DNA of 64,000 nucleotides from contig NZ_JQGJ02000003.1 of NCBI RefSeq assembly GCF_000802155.2, positions 248,001-312,000 on the forward strand. The letters are read 5' to 3'. The position numbers were made by a program, and so were the translations under genes. The number at the start of each line of letters is the position of its first letter. Within the stretch, counting starts at the first letter, position 1. This document shows positions 54,465 through 63,964 of the stretch, one piece after another. The notes under the pieces are model-generated. The model had not been told where the DNA came from. It saw only the letters and a program-made list of their open reading frames with translations, and searched no databases. The DNA comes from Pseudomonas frederiksbergensis (GTDB lineage Bacteria > Pseudomonadota > Gammaproteobacteria > Pseudomonadales > Pseudomonadaceae).

Positions 54465-55662
54465 CCTATCCGAACGCCCTTCGATTCACAAGCGAGCCAT
54501 TGTCGGCCTGCTGTCGATGCTGACGCTGCTGGGCGTATTCCCAATCGATGTTGTGCTGCCCTCATTCCCGGCACTGTCTGAACACTTTCGCAACTCATCG
54601 TCTGACATTGCCCTGTCCGTCAGCCTGTTCGCGGTCGGCATTGCGCTCTCCCAGCTATTGATAGGCCCGCTTTGCGATGCCTTGGGTCGTAAGAAACTGT
54701 TGTTGATCGGCATTGCCGTCTCTGCCATCGGTGCAGCGGGATGTGTATTCACGGACAATTTCTGGCTGTTCCTGTTATTTCGTATCATCCAGGCATTGGG
54801 TTGCGGTTGTTTTGTCATTTCCCAGGCCCTGATCCAGGATTTGTTCACCGGGGCGCAACAACAGCGCCTGCGTATTTTCCTGGTCACCTGCGGCGGCATC
54901 TTCATTTCCGTTTCGCCACTGGCCGGCACCGGCCTACAGAGCTGGATGGGTTGGCGCGGCAGTTTCATCGTGTTCATCGTCCTGGCCATCGGCGCATTTG
55001 CCGGCGCCTGTTTGCTCCTCGAAGGCGCGGTACAAGGCTGCCGATCCAGGCGGATGAGCCTCTTGGCGTCTTATCGAAACGTCTGCGGTCATTTCGGTTT
55101 CGTCGCCTATTGGCTGACGTCGGCGTTTGCGTTCTCCTGCCACTTTTCGTTCATCGTCATTTCGCCACTGATCTTTATCGAACAGTTGCAGCTCTCCCAG
55201 GAGGCTTTCTCAATGACATTGCTGGGCTATGGGCTGGCCTACATCGGCGGGGGCGCATGCGCGACCGTACTCAGCAACCGAATCGACTCGCACGCGCAGA
55301 TCATCACCGGCCTGGGCCTGATCCTGGCGGCAGGTTTATCAATGCTGGTGCTCTTCAACATCTTGGGCCTTTCCATCACTACCGTGCTGCTGCCCATGGT
55401 TGTCTGTACCGCTGGCACAACGATTGCGCGCGCGGCAGCCCATACCCAGGCGATGAACATTTTTCCGGAGCAGGCCGGTACTTCCGCCTCGGCGGGCAGC
55501 GTGCTGATTTTTGTCACGGGCGGACTGACCAGCGCCGCCATCAGCCTTTCTCCGTTCGCCCTGCCCCTCACGCTGGCGCTGTGCCTGATAGCGTTCAGCC
55601 TCCTTGGCATAACGCTCAATGCCCTGGTCAGGCATCGTCACAGAGCGCTAATGCCCGGCTGA
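54457..55662 (+). CDS. MFS exporter, Bcr/CflA type
   Basis: This 401-residue protein has about twelve membrane segments. The DHA1-type motif between helices 2 and 3 is visible (LIGPLCDALGRKKLLLIG), as is the helix-1 sequence LLGVFPIDVVLPSFPALSEHF typical of Bcr/CflA multidrug exporters. Its start lies inside the end of the AurF-like gene, so it belongs to the operon and probably exports the product. Specificity cannot be read from sequence. Confidence 0.85.
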   Translation: MPDLSERPSIHKRAIVGLLSMLTLLGVFPIDVVLPSFPALSEHFRNSSSDIALSVSLFAVGIALSQLLIGPLCDALGRKKLLLIGIAVSAIGAAGCVFTDNFWLFLLFRIIQALGCGCFVISQALIQDLFTGAQQQRLRIFLVTCGGIFISVSPLAGTGLQSWMGWRGSFIVFIVLAIGAFAGACLLLEGAVQGCRSRRMSLLASYRNVCGHFGFVAYWLTSAFAFSCHFSFIVISPLIFIEQLQLSQEAFSMTLLGYGLAYIGGGACATVLSNRIDSHAQIITGLGLILAAGLSMLVLFNILGLSITTVLLPMVVCTAGTTIARAAAHTQAMNIFPEQAGTSASAGSVLIFVTGGLTSAAISLSPFALPLTLALCLIAFSLLGITLNALVRHRHRALMPG

Positions 55663-55917
55663 ACGTTGCCAGTCGTCATCCCAAGCGTGACATTGGTGAC
55701 AGATCAGCGCTTTGCGTCATTTCATCCTGACGCCAGCGGTGTAGAATCGCGACATTCATCGCCATTCATCCCCGGCGGGTTTATGAGCTCATGCTGAGGC
55801 GCGCAGCGATCCTGCAAAGTCATCGGCCATTTCCGGACACCGCCAATCCCGAGTGTTCCAGAGATCAATAGAAGCTCACTTCCCATTTGATACTTGATTA
55901 GCCGCCCGGAGTGCTCC

Positions 55918-57759
55918 ATGCCTGATTACCGCTCGAAAACATCCACCCATGGCCGCAACATGGCCGGCGCCCGAGCCTTGTGGCGCGCCACGGGGATGAA
56001 GGATGACGACTTCAAGAAGCCGATCATCGCCATTGCCAACTCCTTCACCCAGTTCGTACCAGGCCACGTCCACCTCAAGGACCTCGGCCAACTGGTTGCC
56101 CGGGAAATCGAACGCGTCGGCGGCGTTGCCAAGGAATTCAACACCATCGCCGTGGATGACGGCATCGCCATGGGTCACGACGGCATGCTGTATTCGCTGC
56201 CGAGCCGCGAAATCATCGCCGACTCCGTCGAATACATGGTCAACGCCCACTGCGCCGACGCCATCGTCTGTATCTCCAACTGCGACAAGATCACCCCTGG
56301 CATGCTCATGGCCGCCCTGCGCCTGAACATCCCGGTGATCTTCGTTTCCGGCGGGCCGATGGAAGCCGGCAAGACCAAGCTCGCCAGTCACGGCCTGGAC
56401 TTGGTGGATGCCATGGTCATCGCCGCTGACTCCAGCGCCTCTGACGAGAAGGTCGCCGAGTACGAGCGCAGTGCTTGCCCGACCTGCGGTTCGTGCTCCG
56501 GCATGTTCACCGCCAACTCGATGAACTGCCTGACCGAAGCGCTGGGCCTGGCATTACCGGGCAACGGTTCCACCCTGGCCACCCACAGCGACCGCGAACA
56601 ATTGTTCCTGCAGGCGGGCCGGACCATCGTCGAGCTATGCAAGCGTTACTACGGCGAAAACGATGAGTCGGTGCTGCCACGCAACATTGCCAACTTCAAG
56701 GCATTCGAAAACGCCATGACCCTGGACATCGCCATGGGCGGTTCCACCAACACCATCCTGCACTTGCTCGCTGCCGCCCAGGAAGCCGAGATCGATTTCG
56801 ACCTGCGCGACATCGACCGCCTGTCCCGCCACGTACCGCAACTGTGCAAGGTCGCGCCGAACATCCAGAAGTACCACATGGAAGACGTGCACCGCGCCGG
56901 TGGCATCTTCAGCATCCTCGGCTCGCTGGCCCGTGGCGGCTTGTTGCACACCGACCTGCCGACGGTGCACAGCAAGACCATGGCCGAGGCCATCGCCCAG
57001 TGGGACATCACCCAGACCACTGACGAAACCGTGCATCACTTTTTCAAGGCTGGCCCGGCGGGCATTCCGACGCAAACCGCATTCAGCCAATCGACTCGTT
57101 GGGAAACCCTGGACGACGATCGCGAGAACGGCTGCATTCGCAGCGTCGAGCACGCTTACTCCAAGGAAGGCGGCCTGGCTGTGTTGTACGGCAACATCGC
57201 CCTGGATGGCTGCGTGGTGAAAACCGCAGGCGTCGACGAGTCGATCCACGTCTTCGAAGGCAACGCGAAGATTTTCGAAAGCCAGGACAGCGCGGTGCGC
57301 GGCATCCTTGCCGATGAAGTGAAGGCCGGCGACATCGTGATCATTCGCTATGAAGGTCCGAAGGGCGGCCCGGGCATGCAGGAAATGCTCTACCCGACGT
57401 CCTACCTGAAGTCCAAAGGCCTGGGCAAAGCCTGCGCCTTGCTGACCGATGGCCGTTTCTCCGGCGGCACCTCGGGCCTGTCCATTGGCCACGCTTCGCC
57501 GGAAGCAGCGGCCGGCGGCGCCATTGGCCTGGTGCGCGATGGCGACAAGGTCTTGATCGACATTCCCAACCGCTCGATCAACCTGTTGATCAGCGACGAA
57601 GAACTGGCCGAACGCCGCATCGAACAGGACAAGAAAGGTTGGAAGCCGGTGGAAGTGCGTCCGCGCAAAGTCACCACCGCCCTCAAGGCCTACGCCCTGC
57701 TCGCCACCAGCGCCGACAAGGGTGCGGTGCGCAACAAGGCGATGCTGGACGGGTTGTAA
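55918..57759 (+). CDS. ilvD: Dihydroxy-acid dehydratase
   Basis: This 613-residue iron-sulfur enzyme forms the 2-keto acids of valine and isoleucine. It has [32 protein letters not shown] with cluster Cys residues, [13 protein letters not shown], and C-terminal [17 protein letters not shown]. The start [17 protein letters not shown] is the family form. A possible -10 box TAGAAT lies at 55742-55747 in the 255-bp region upstream, but its -35 box is weak; no leucine/valine-rich leader peptide was seen there. A strong terminator follows. Confidence 0.97.
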   Translation: MPDYRSKTSTHGRNMAGARALWRATGMKDDDFKKPIIAIANSFTQFVPGHVHLKDLGQLVAREIERVGGVAKEFNTIAVDDGIAMGHDGMLYSLPSREIIADSVEYMVNAHCADAIVCISNCDKITPGMLMAALRLNIPVIFVSGGPMEAGKTKLASHGLDLVDAMVIAADSSASDEKVAEYERSACPTCGSCSGMFTANSMNCLTEALGLALPGNGSTLATHSDREQLFLQAGRTIVELCKRYYGENDESVLPRNIANFKAFENAMTLDIAMGGSTNTILHLLAAAQEAEIDFDLRDIDRLSRHVPQLCKVAPNIQKYHMEDVHRAGGIFSILGSLARGGLLHTDLPTVHSKTMAEAIAQWDITQTTDETVHHFFKAGPAGIPTQTAFSQSTRWETLDDDRENGCIRSVEHAYSKEGGLAVLYGNIALDGCVVKTAGVDESIHVFEGNAKIFESQDSAVRGILADEVKAGDIVIIRYEGPKGGPGMQEMLYPTSYLKSKGLGKACALLTDGRFSGGTSGLSIGHASPEAAAGGAIGLVRDGDKVLIDIPNRSINLLISDEELAERRIEQDKKGWKPVEVRPRKVTTALKAYALLATSADKGAVRNKAMLDGL

Positions 57760-57782
57760 GCGTCGACAGCGACAATAAAAAT

Positions 57783-57809
57783 GCCCCGCCAAAGTGCGGG
57801 GCTTTTTTT
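57783..57809 (+). terminator. Intrinsic terminator after ilvD
   Basis: GCCCCGC (57783-57789), loop CAAAGT and GCGGGGC (57796-57802) are followed by seven T (57803-57809). AAAAAT precedes the stem, so it may also act on the minus strand for pchP. Confidence 0.95.
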
Positions 57810-57828
57810 GATTCCAGTTCGGCCCTTG

Positions 57829-57845
57829 GGGGTTTATCCCCTCGC
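57829..57845. repeat. Solitary half of the GTGGCGAGGGG repeat
   Basis: TTTATCCCCTCGCCACAGGG is found here without its inverted partner. The same sequence makes the right arm of the palindrome at 18531-18547. It is a single REP-type copy between the convergent ilvD and pchP genes. Confidence 0.5.
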
Positions 57846-57902
57846 CACAGGGTTCCTTGGTATCCCTGGATGGGAGCAAGCTCGCACACAGGGGGCCAGG
57901 GC

Positions 57903-58958
57903 TTATTGGATATCTTCCGGCTTGACGATCACCCAGTTCTTGTCCGCCGTCACCGGCAGCCCTTCCTTGGCCTGGGCCGCGGCGTGCTTGGCCATCATGC
58001 CGTTTATCTGGGTCATGTATTTGTCCTTGCGGTTGACCCACAAGTGAATGCCGCCCTTGGCCACGTCCACATCATGGAACAGCATGTAGCCGTCGCTGCT
58101 CGGCGTATCGCCGGCGACGAGCACAGGTTTTTTCCATTCGTCGATGTAGGTCAGGATTGCCGCATGCTTGCCGGCCATCCAGGTCGCCGGGGTCCACAGG
58201 TACGGTGTGTACTCCAGGTCCAGGTTGGCCTTCTCGTCATATTTGCCGTTCGTGATCTGTTTACGCGCAGTGGTCAGCTCGCCGGTCTTGCGGTCCTTGA
58301 GCAGCGTGGTCACGCCGATCACGTTCTGCGGCTTGAGGTTGTAGCCGTATTTCGGATCGGAGGCGACCATGCGCACCAACTCTTCGGAAGCGGCGGTCAT
58401 GACATAGACTTCGATGCCGTTTTCCATCAGCTTGTTGTAAAGCTCGGCCTGGCCGGTGAAGATTTTCGGCGGGTTGACGTTGTACTGGACCACCTTGTCG
58501 CCATCGTAATAAGTCGTCGGCACCGGCTTGCCGGAAGCCATCAATTCGTCGACATACCCTTTCAATTCCTTGAGGGTGAAGCCGGAGAATACCTGGGCCA
58601 CCCACGGGTAGCAGACCATGTCATCCACTTCGCACAGGCGATAGTAGTAGCTGAACAGGCTTTCCTTGTGATCCGCCGTGTCCTTGAACGGCATCAGCTT
58701 CAAGGACGGGTCGAGGGTTTCGCGGCTGATGAGGCCCTTGTTCTCCATGAACGGCAACAATGACTCCTCCAGGTCATAGCGGTAACTGGTGTTGTCCATG
58801 TCGAACACCGCGTAGTTACCCTTGTTGGCGTTGGCCGCGATCATCGCCTCCAGCGCCTTGGCCTGTTCCGCCGGCCAATGCTTGAGATCGGTGGCAAGCG
58901 CTTGGCCGGCGAGGCCCAAGCCTAGCGCGACAGCGAGCAAATGAGTTACGAGCTTCAT
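57903..58958 (-). CDS. pchP: Phosphorylcholine phosphatase (HAD superfamily), PchP-like
   Basis: This 351-residue exported HAD phosphatase has a signal peptide (cleavage after QALA, about residue 22). HAD motif I is FDMDNTSYRYDLEESLLPFM with D53 and D55, motif II is VMTAASEELV, and motif III is VAGDTPSSDGYMLF. This matches PchP, the periplasmic phosphatase that releases phosphate from phosphorylcholine made by haemolytic phospholipase C. The P. aeruginosa gene is elsewhere in its genome (PA5292), so the location next to ilvD is a difference. It is divergent from tcyP; the 241-bp gap has no clear promoter. Confidence 0.9.
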   Translation of the reverse strand: MKLVTHLLAVALGLGLAGQALATDLKHWPAEQAKALEAMIAANANKGNYAVFDMDNTSYRYDLEESLLPFMENKGLISRETLDPSLKLMPFKDTADHKESLFSYYYRLCEVDDMVCYPWVAQVFSGFTLKELKGYVDELMASGKPVPTTYYDGDKVVQYNVNPPKIFTGQAELYNKLMENGIEVYVMTAASEELVRMVASDPKYGYNLKPQNVIGVTTLLKDRKTGELTTARKQITNGKYDEKANLDLEYTPYLWTPATWMAGKHAAILTYIDEWKKPVLVAGDTPSSDGYMLFHDVDVAKGGIHLWVNRKDKYMTQINGMMAKHAAAQAKEGLPVTADKNWVIVKPEDIQ

Positions 58959-59199
58959 CGGCGTTTACTCCCAGGTTGTAGGGGTTCGACGCTAACAAAT
59001 GCCTGTGACAGATCCCGCCTGTGGGCGACCGCTTGCGTCTCGATAACGGCAGCGGCATGTCCGTGGGCGCCAGCGCCTTATTCCAAAAGCGACAGTAAAC
59101 ATTCTTTTTTAGTATTAATTCTTTAGATTTCAGGCTGTTAGGCTTTCCGGCTCACAGTCGCGGCGCTTGGCGGCTGGCAAAGTCTTATCGGAGTTTTTC

Positions 59200-60591
59200 A
59201 TGAATGTACCGCTGATACTCAATCTGCTGGTGTTCATTGGCCTGCTGTTCGGCCTGGCGCAAACCCGCCACGGCACCTGGAGCCTGGCCAAGAAGGTCTT
59301 GTTGGCGCTGACGCTGGGCGTGCTGTTCGGTATCGCCCTGCATACGATTTACGGCGCAGGAAATCCGGTGCTCAAGGCGTCGATCGGTTGGTTCGACCTG
59401 GTGGGCAATGGCTACGTGCAGTTGTTGCAGATGATCGTGATCCCGCTGGTCTTCGCCTCGATCCTCAGCGCTGTAGCCCGCCTGCATAACGCCGCGTCCC
59501 TGGGCAAGATCAGTTTCCTGACCATTGGCACGCTGCTGCTCACCACCGCCATCGCCGCGCTGATCGGCATCGGCCTGACCAACCTGTTCGGCCTCACCGC
59601 CGAGGGCCTGGTGGCCGGCACGCAAGAGCTGGCAAGGCTGCAAGTGATCCAGAGTGATTACGCCGGCAAGGTCGCCGACTTGAATATCCCGCAGCTGTTG
59701 CTTTCGTTCATTCCGCAGAACCCGTTTGCCGACCTGGCCCGGGCGAAACCAACGTCGATCATCAGCGTGGTGATCTTCGCCGCGTTCCTTGGTGTCGCCG
59801 CGTTGCAGCTGCTCAAGGATGACGCCGATAAAGGCCAGAAGGTGATCAACGCCATCGACACCCTGCAAAGCTGGGTGACGCGCCTGGTGCGCCTGGTGAT
59901 GAAGTTGACGCCCTACGGCGTGCTGGCGCTGATGACCAAAGTGGTCGCCGGTTCCAACCTGCAAGACATCATCAAGCTCGGCAGTTTCGTGGTGGTGTCG
60001 TATCTGGGGCTGGGCTTGATGTTCGTCGTCCATGGCCTGCTGGTATCGGCCGCCGGGATCAATCCGCTGCGTTTCTTTCGCAAGATCTGGCCAGTGCTGA
60101 CGTTCGCCTTCACCAGCCGCTCCAGCGCCGCGACCATCCCGCTGAGCATCGAAGCCCAGACCAGCCGCCTCGGCATTCCCCGGTCGATCGCCAGTTTCAG
60201 CGCCTCGTTCGGCGCCACCATCGGCCAGAACGGTTGTGCCGGGCTTTATCCCGCGATGCTGGCGGTGATGGTCGCACCGACCGTGGGCATCAATCCACTG
60301 GATCCGATGTGGATCGCAACGCTGGTGGCCATCGTGACATTGAGTTCGGCCGGCGTGGCCGGTGTCGGTGGCGGCGCGACGTTCGCCGCGCTGATCGTGC
60401 TTCCGGCGATGGGTTTGCCGGTCTCGCTGGTGGCGCTGCTGATCTCGGTGGAGCCGCTGATCGACATGGGCCGCACCGCGTTGAATGTCAGTGGTTCGAT
60501 CACTGCGGGGGCGATTACCAGCCAGGTGATGCAGCAAACTGACAAGGCGCTGCTCGATGCCGAGGAGCATGGGGAGTTGGCGCACGCTTGA
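59200..60591 (+). CDS. tcyP: L-cystine:cation symporter TcyP-like
   Basis: This 463-residue membrane protein of the dicarboxylate/amino acid:cation symporter (DAACS) family has eight or more helices. The re-entrant loop is [23 protein letters not shown], and the following [24 protein letters not shown] and [21 protein letters not shown] fit the TcyP/YhcL cystine subgroup. Cystine uptake is inferred. The start [16 protein letters not shown] has a GGAG site at 59190s; an earlier in-frame Met is rejected. Confidence 0.88.
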   Translation: MNVPLILNLLVFIGLLFGLAQTRHGTWSLAKKVLLALTLGVLFGIALHTIYGAGNPVLKASIGWFDLVGNGYVQLLQMIVIPLVFASILSAVARLHNAASLGKISFLTIGTLLLTTAIAALIGIGLTNLFGLTAEGLVAGTQELARLQVIQSDYAGKVADLNIPQLLLSFIPQNPFADLARAKPTSIISVVIFAAFLGVAALQLLKDDADKGQKVINAIDTLQSWVTRLVRLVMKLTPYGVLALMTKVVAGSNLQDIIKLGSFVVVSYLGLGLMFVVHGLLVSAAGINPLRFFRKIWPVLTFAFTSRSSAATIPLSIEAQTSRLGIPRSIASFSASFGATIGQNGCAGLYPAMLAVMVAPTVGINPLDPMWIATLVAIVTLSSAGVAGVGGGATFAALIVLPAMGLPVSLVALLISVEPLIDMGRTALNVSGSITAGAITSQVMQQTDKALLDAEEHGELAHA

Positions 60592-60621
60592 CGCGTGGCG
60601 CCTGCTCGCGAAGCTTTTTCT

Positions 60622-61134
60622 TTACAGCTTTTCCCAGACTTCGAAACTGTAGGCCGGCTTGTCCCCTTCCGCCGGATTCGGCTGGTTCGAGACCAATTTC
60701 CATTGGCTCGAATCAAACGCCGGGAACCACGCATCCCCTTCCGGGCTCAGCGCCACGCGGGTCAGGTATAGCCGATCCGCCTGATCCAGCGCCTGCCCAT
60801 AGAGCTGGGCCCCGCCGATCAGCATCAGCTCATCCACACCCTGCTCCAACGCCCAGGCTTCGGCCCGCTCCACTGCGGCTTCAAGTGTGGAATAAACCTC
60901 CGCGCCTTCCAGAATCAGACCGGACTGGCGACTGACCACGATGTTCAAGCGACCCGGCAACGGTCGCCCCAGGGAATCCCAGGTCTTGCGGCCCATGATG
61001 ATCGGCTTGCCCAGGGTAGTGGCCTTGAAGTATTTGAAATCCCCCGGCAAGTGCCAGGGCATGCTGTTGTCGATGCCGATCACACGGTTTTCACCGAGGG
61101 CTGCGATCAGGCTTAAGGGAAGAGTTTTTTTCAT
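60622..61134 (-). CDS. folA: Dihydrofolate reductase
   Basis: This 170-residue enzyme reduces dihydrofolate with NADPH. It has LPLSLIAALGENRVIGIDNSMPWHLPGDFKYFKATT with catalytic Asp in the PGDF region, IIMGRKTWDSLGRPLPGRLNIVVSR and MLIGGAQLYGQAL. The start MKKTLPLSLI is chosen over an upstream Met that would add 12 residues. It converges on tcyP with only 30 bp between. Confidence 0.96.
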   Translation of the reverse strand: MKKTLPLSLIAALGENRVIGIDNSMPWHLPGDFKYFKATTLGKPIIMGRKTWDSLGRPLPGRLNIVVSRQSGLILEGAEVYSTLEAAVERAEAWALEQGVDELMLIGGAQLYGQALDQADRLYLTRVALSPEGDAWFPAFDSSQWKLVSNQPNPAEGDKPAYSFEVWEKL

Positions 61135-61211
61135 GACGGCGAGGATACCAGAGGCCCGGACCGGCGCCACAGCGGTTATGCTCTTTGCTCATTCGAGCAA
61201 CGGAAGCCCCC

Positions 61212-62579
61212 GTGACAGAACTGCAGAACCTCTGGTTGACCGAGACGATACGCCTGCGTGAAGAACACGCCGGCCCGCTCGAGGACCAGGAAGCCAATCG
61301 CCTGGCCCGCGCGGCAGGAGGTGATCTATCCACCCGCATCCGCCACCGCGCCCGCTGGCTGGCCGACCGCGACGGCCTCGTCCAAGCCCTGCGCCACTGG
61401 CTGCAAGGCGCGCGCCTGGCACTGTTGGTATTGGCGGTGCTCGCCGTCGCGAGCGGCGCCGGCCTGGGGTTTGCCGCGCTCGGCGATGGACGTACGCCGG
61501 TGAATGTCTTCTGGGCCTTGGGTAGCTTGTTGGGGCTGAACGTGCTCCTGCTCATCGGTTGGGCCCTGGGCTTGATATTCGCCGGGGAACAAGGCGCCAC
61601 GCTGGGACGCCTTTGGCTGTGGCTCAGCGAAAAACTCGCCCGCGATGCCAAGGCCGCCCAATTGGCGCCAGCCCTGCTGCTATTGCTGCAACGGCACCGA
61701 CTCAATCGCTGGGCCCTCGGCGTGCTGGTCAACGGCTTGTGGCTGCTGGCGATGCTCAGCGCGCTGGTGATCGTATTGATGCTGATGGCGACCCGGCGTT
61801 ATGGCTTCGTCTGGGAAACCACGATTCTTGGCGGCGAGACCTTTGTCACCATGACCCAGGTCCTCGGTGCGCTGCCCGCCTTGCTCGGCTTCAGCGTGCC
61901 GACCGTCGAGATGATCCGTGCCAGCGGCGACGCCGCGTTGAATATCGAAAGCGCTCGCCAGGCCTGGGCCGGCTGGCTGGTCGGCGTCCTGTTGGTCTAC
62001 GGCTTGCTGCCGCGCCTGTGCCTGGCTTTGCTGTGCCTGTGGCGTTGGCGTCGTGGCCGCGCCAGACTTCGCCTGGACTTGAACCTGCCCGGCTACGCGC
62101 AGTTGCGCGAGCGATTGATGCCCAGCAGCGAACGCCTGGGAGTCAACGACGCCGCGCCCGCGCAACTGCACCGAATCGACAGCGCCATCGGCGCAATGGA
62201 AAGCGACGGCGCGTTGCTGGTGGCGATCGAGCTGGACGAACGTCCCTGGCCGCCAAAGCTGCCCGACTCTGTTAAAAACGCGGGCATCCTCGACAGCCGC
62301 GAGTCTCGCCACAAACTCTTGGAACAACTCTCACGCTTCCCTCCCGCGCGCCTGGCGATTGCCTGCGACCCTCGGCGTTCGCCGGATCGCGGCAGCCTTG
62401 CGTTGATTGCCGAACTGGCCCGCAGCGCCAGCGCTACCCGCATCTGGTTGTTGCAGGCGCCGCCCGGCGAAGCACTGGACGGCGAGCGCCTGGGGGACTG
62501 GCACAACGCGCTGCAACAACTGCAATTGCCATTCGCCGACTGCGCCCCGATGAACTGGCTGGAGACCGGCCATGACTGA
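61212..62579 (+). CDS. DUF2868 four-helix membrane protein
   Basis: This 455-residue protein starts at GTG with a GGAAG ribosome-site-like sequence seven bases upstream. It has a charged N terminus (LTETIRLREEHAGPL, DLSTRIRHRARWLADRDGL), four hydrophobic helices (about residues 68-89, 100-125, 178-203 and 255-280) with a periplasmic loop carrying RRYGFVWETTILGGE, and a large C-terminal soluble domain (about 290-455) with alternating strands that looks nucleotide-binding-like (LLVAIELDE, RLAIACDPRRSPDRG). The family is DUF2868, function unknown. It overlaps the GTPase gene by 8 bp, so the two probably act together. Confidence 0.82.
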   Translation: MTELQNLWLTETIRLREEHAGPLEDQEANRLARAAGGDLSTRIRHRARWLADRDGLVQALRHWLQGARLALLVLAVLAVASGAGLGFAALGDGRTPVNVFWALGSLLGLNVLLLIGWALGLIFAGEQGATLGRLWLWLSEKLARDAKAAQLAPALLLLLQRHRLNRWALGVLVNGLWLLAMLSALVIVLMLMATRRYGFVWETTILGGETFVTMTQVLGALPALLGFSVPTVEMIRASGDAALNIESARQAWAGWLVGVLLVYGLLPRLCLALLCLWRWRRGRARLRLDLNLPGYAQLRERLMPSSERLGVNDAAPAQLHRIDSAIGAMESDGALLVAIELDERPWPPKLPDSVKNAGILDSRESRHKLLEQLSRFPPARLAIACDPRRSPDRGSLALIAELARSASATRIWLLQAPPGEALDGERLGDWHNALQQLQLPFADCAPMNWLETGHD

Positions 62580-63945
62580 ACCCTTCAAGCCGTTGAAGCT
62601 CGCGGTGGTCGGCCACACCAATGTCGGCAAGACTTCGTTGCTGCGGACCCTGACCCGCGATGTCGGCTTCGGCGAGGTCTCCCATCGCCCGAGCACTACG
62701 CGTCACGTCGAAGGCGCTCGCTTGTCAGTGGATGGCCAGGCGCTGCTGGAACTGTACGACACGCCGGGACTGGAAGACGCCATCGCCTTGCTCGATTACC
62801 TCGAACGTCTCGAACGTCCCGGTGAGCGCCTGGACGGCCCGGCACGCCTGGCGCGCTTCCTTGACGGCAGCGAGGCCCGGCAACGTTTCGAGCAGGAAGC
62901 CAAAGTGCTGCGGCAGTTGCTCGCCAGCGATGCCGGGCTGTACGTCATCGATGCCCGCGAACCGGTGCTGGCCAAATACCGTGATGAATTGGAGGTCCTC
63001 GCCAGCTGCGGCAAGCCGCTGCTGCCGGTGCTCAACTTCGTCAGCAGTGCCCAGCATCGCGAGCCCGAGTGGCGCGAAGCCTTGGCGCGATTGGGCCTGC
63101 ATGCGCTGGTGCGCTTCGACAGTGTTGCCCCGCCGGAAGATGGCGAACGACGCCTGTACGAAAGCCTGGCGCTGTTGCTGGAAAGCGCGCGCGGACAACT
63201 GGAGCGCCTGATCGTCGATCAACAGGCCCAGCGCCTGGCGCGCCAGCAGAGCGCGAAGCGCCTGATCGCCGAGCTGTTGATCGACTGCGCCGCCTGCCGC
63301 CGCAGTGTCGCCAGCGATGCCGATCTGGAGCACCAAGCCATCAGCCAATTGCGCGACGCCGTCCGTCAGCGCGAGCAACGCTGCGTCGAGGCCTTGCTCA
63401 AGCTCTACGCCTTCCGTGCCCAGGACGCAGCCGCCAGCGACTTGCCCTTGCTGGATGGTCGCTGGGGTGATGACTTGTTCAATCCCGACACCCTCAAGCA
63501 ACTGGGCGTGCGGGTCGGTGGCGGAATCGCGGCGGGGGCTGCGGCCGGCGCCGGCGTGGACTTGCTGGTGGGAGGCCTGACCCTTGGCGCCGCCGCCCTG
63601 GCCGGAGCGATTGCCGGCGGTGCACTGCAAACCGCCCGCAGCTATGGCAACCGATTGATGGGCAAGCTCAAGGGCCAGCGTGAACTGACCGTGGACGACA
63701 ACGTGCTGCGCCTGCTGGCCTTGCGCCAACGGCAATTGCTGCAAGCGATCAATCAACGCGGTCATGCGGCGATGGACAGCATCCGCATCGCCACGCCCCA
63801 GGACAAGACCTGGCGCGAAGGCAAGCTGCCCGAGGCCTTGAGCAAGGCTCGAGCGTATCCGCAGTGGTCGTCGCTCAATGCCAATCCTCGCTTGAGCCAG
63901 GCTGAGCGACAGGAACAGATCGAGCAGCTGGCCGGGCAGCTTTAG
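62572..63945 (+). CDS. DUF3482 GTPase-domain protein
   Basis: This 457-residue protein has an Era/TrmE-like GTPase domain: G1 GHTNVGKTSLL (residues 14-24), G2 Thr in RPSTTRHVEG, G3 LYDTPGLED (63-66 DTPG). The G4 NKxD is replaced by N155-F-V-S, so guanine specificity may be weakened. A middle helical part (residues 190-290) is followed by a Gly/Ala-rich hydrophobic stretch (about 314-352, VGGGIAAGAAAGAGVDLLVGG) that may insert in membrane, then a helical tail. This is DUF3482, function unknown, coupled to DUF2868. Confidence 0.83.
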   Translation: MTEPFKPLKLAVVGHTNVGKTSLLRTLTRDVGFGEVSHRPSTTRHVEGARLSVDGQALLELYDTPGLEDAIALLDYLERLERPGERLDGPARLARFLDGSEARQRFEQEAKVLRQLLASDAGLYVIDAREPVLAKYRDELEVLASCGKPLLPVLNFVSSAQHREPEWREALARLGLHALVRFDSVAPPEDGERRLYESLALLLESARGQLERLIVDQQAQRLARQQSAKRLIAELLIDCAACRRSVASDADLEHQAISQLRDAVRQREQRCVEALLKLYAFRAQDAAASDLPLLDGRWGDDLFNPDTLKQLGVRVGGGIAAGAAAGAGVDLLVGGLTLGAAALAGAIAGGALQTARSYGNRLMGKLKGQRELTVDDNVLRLLALRQRQLLQAINQRGHAAMDSIRIATPQDKTWREGKLPEALSKARAYPQWSSLNANPRLSQAERQEQIEQLAGQL

Positions 63946-63964
63946 ACCACCAGCCTGAGCCTTC

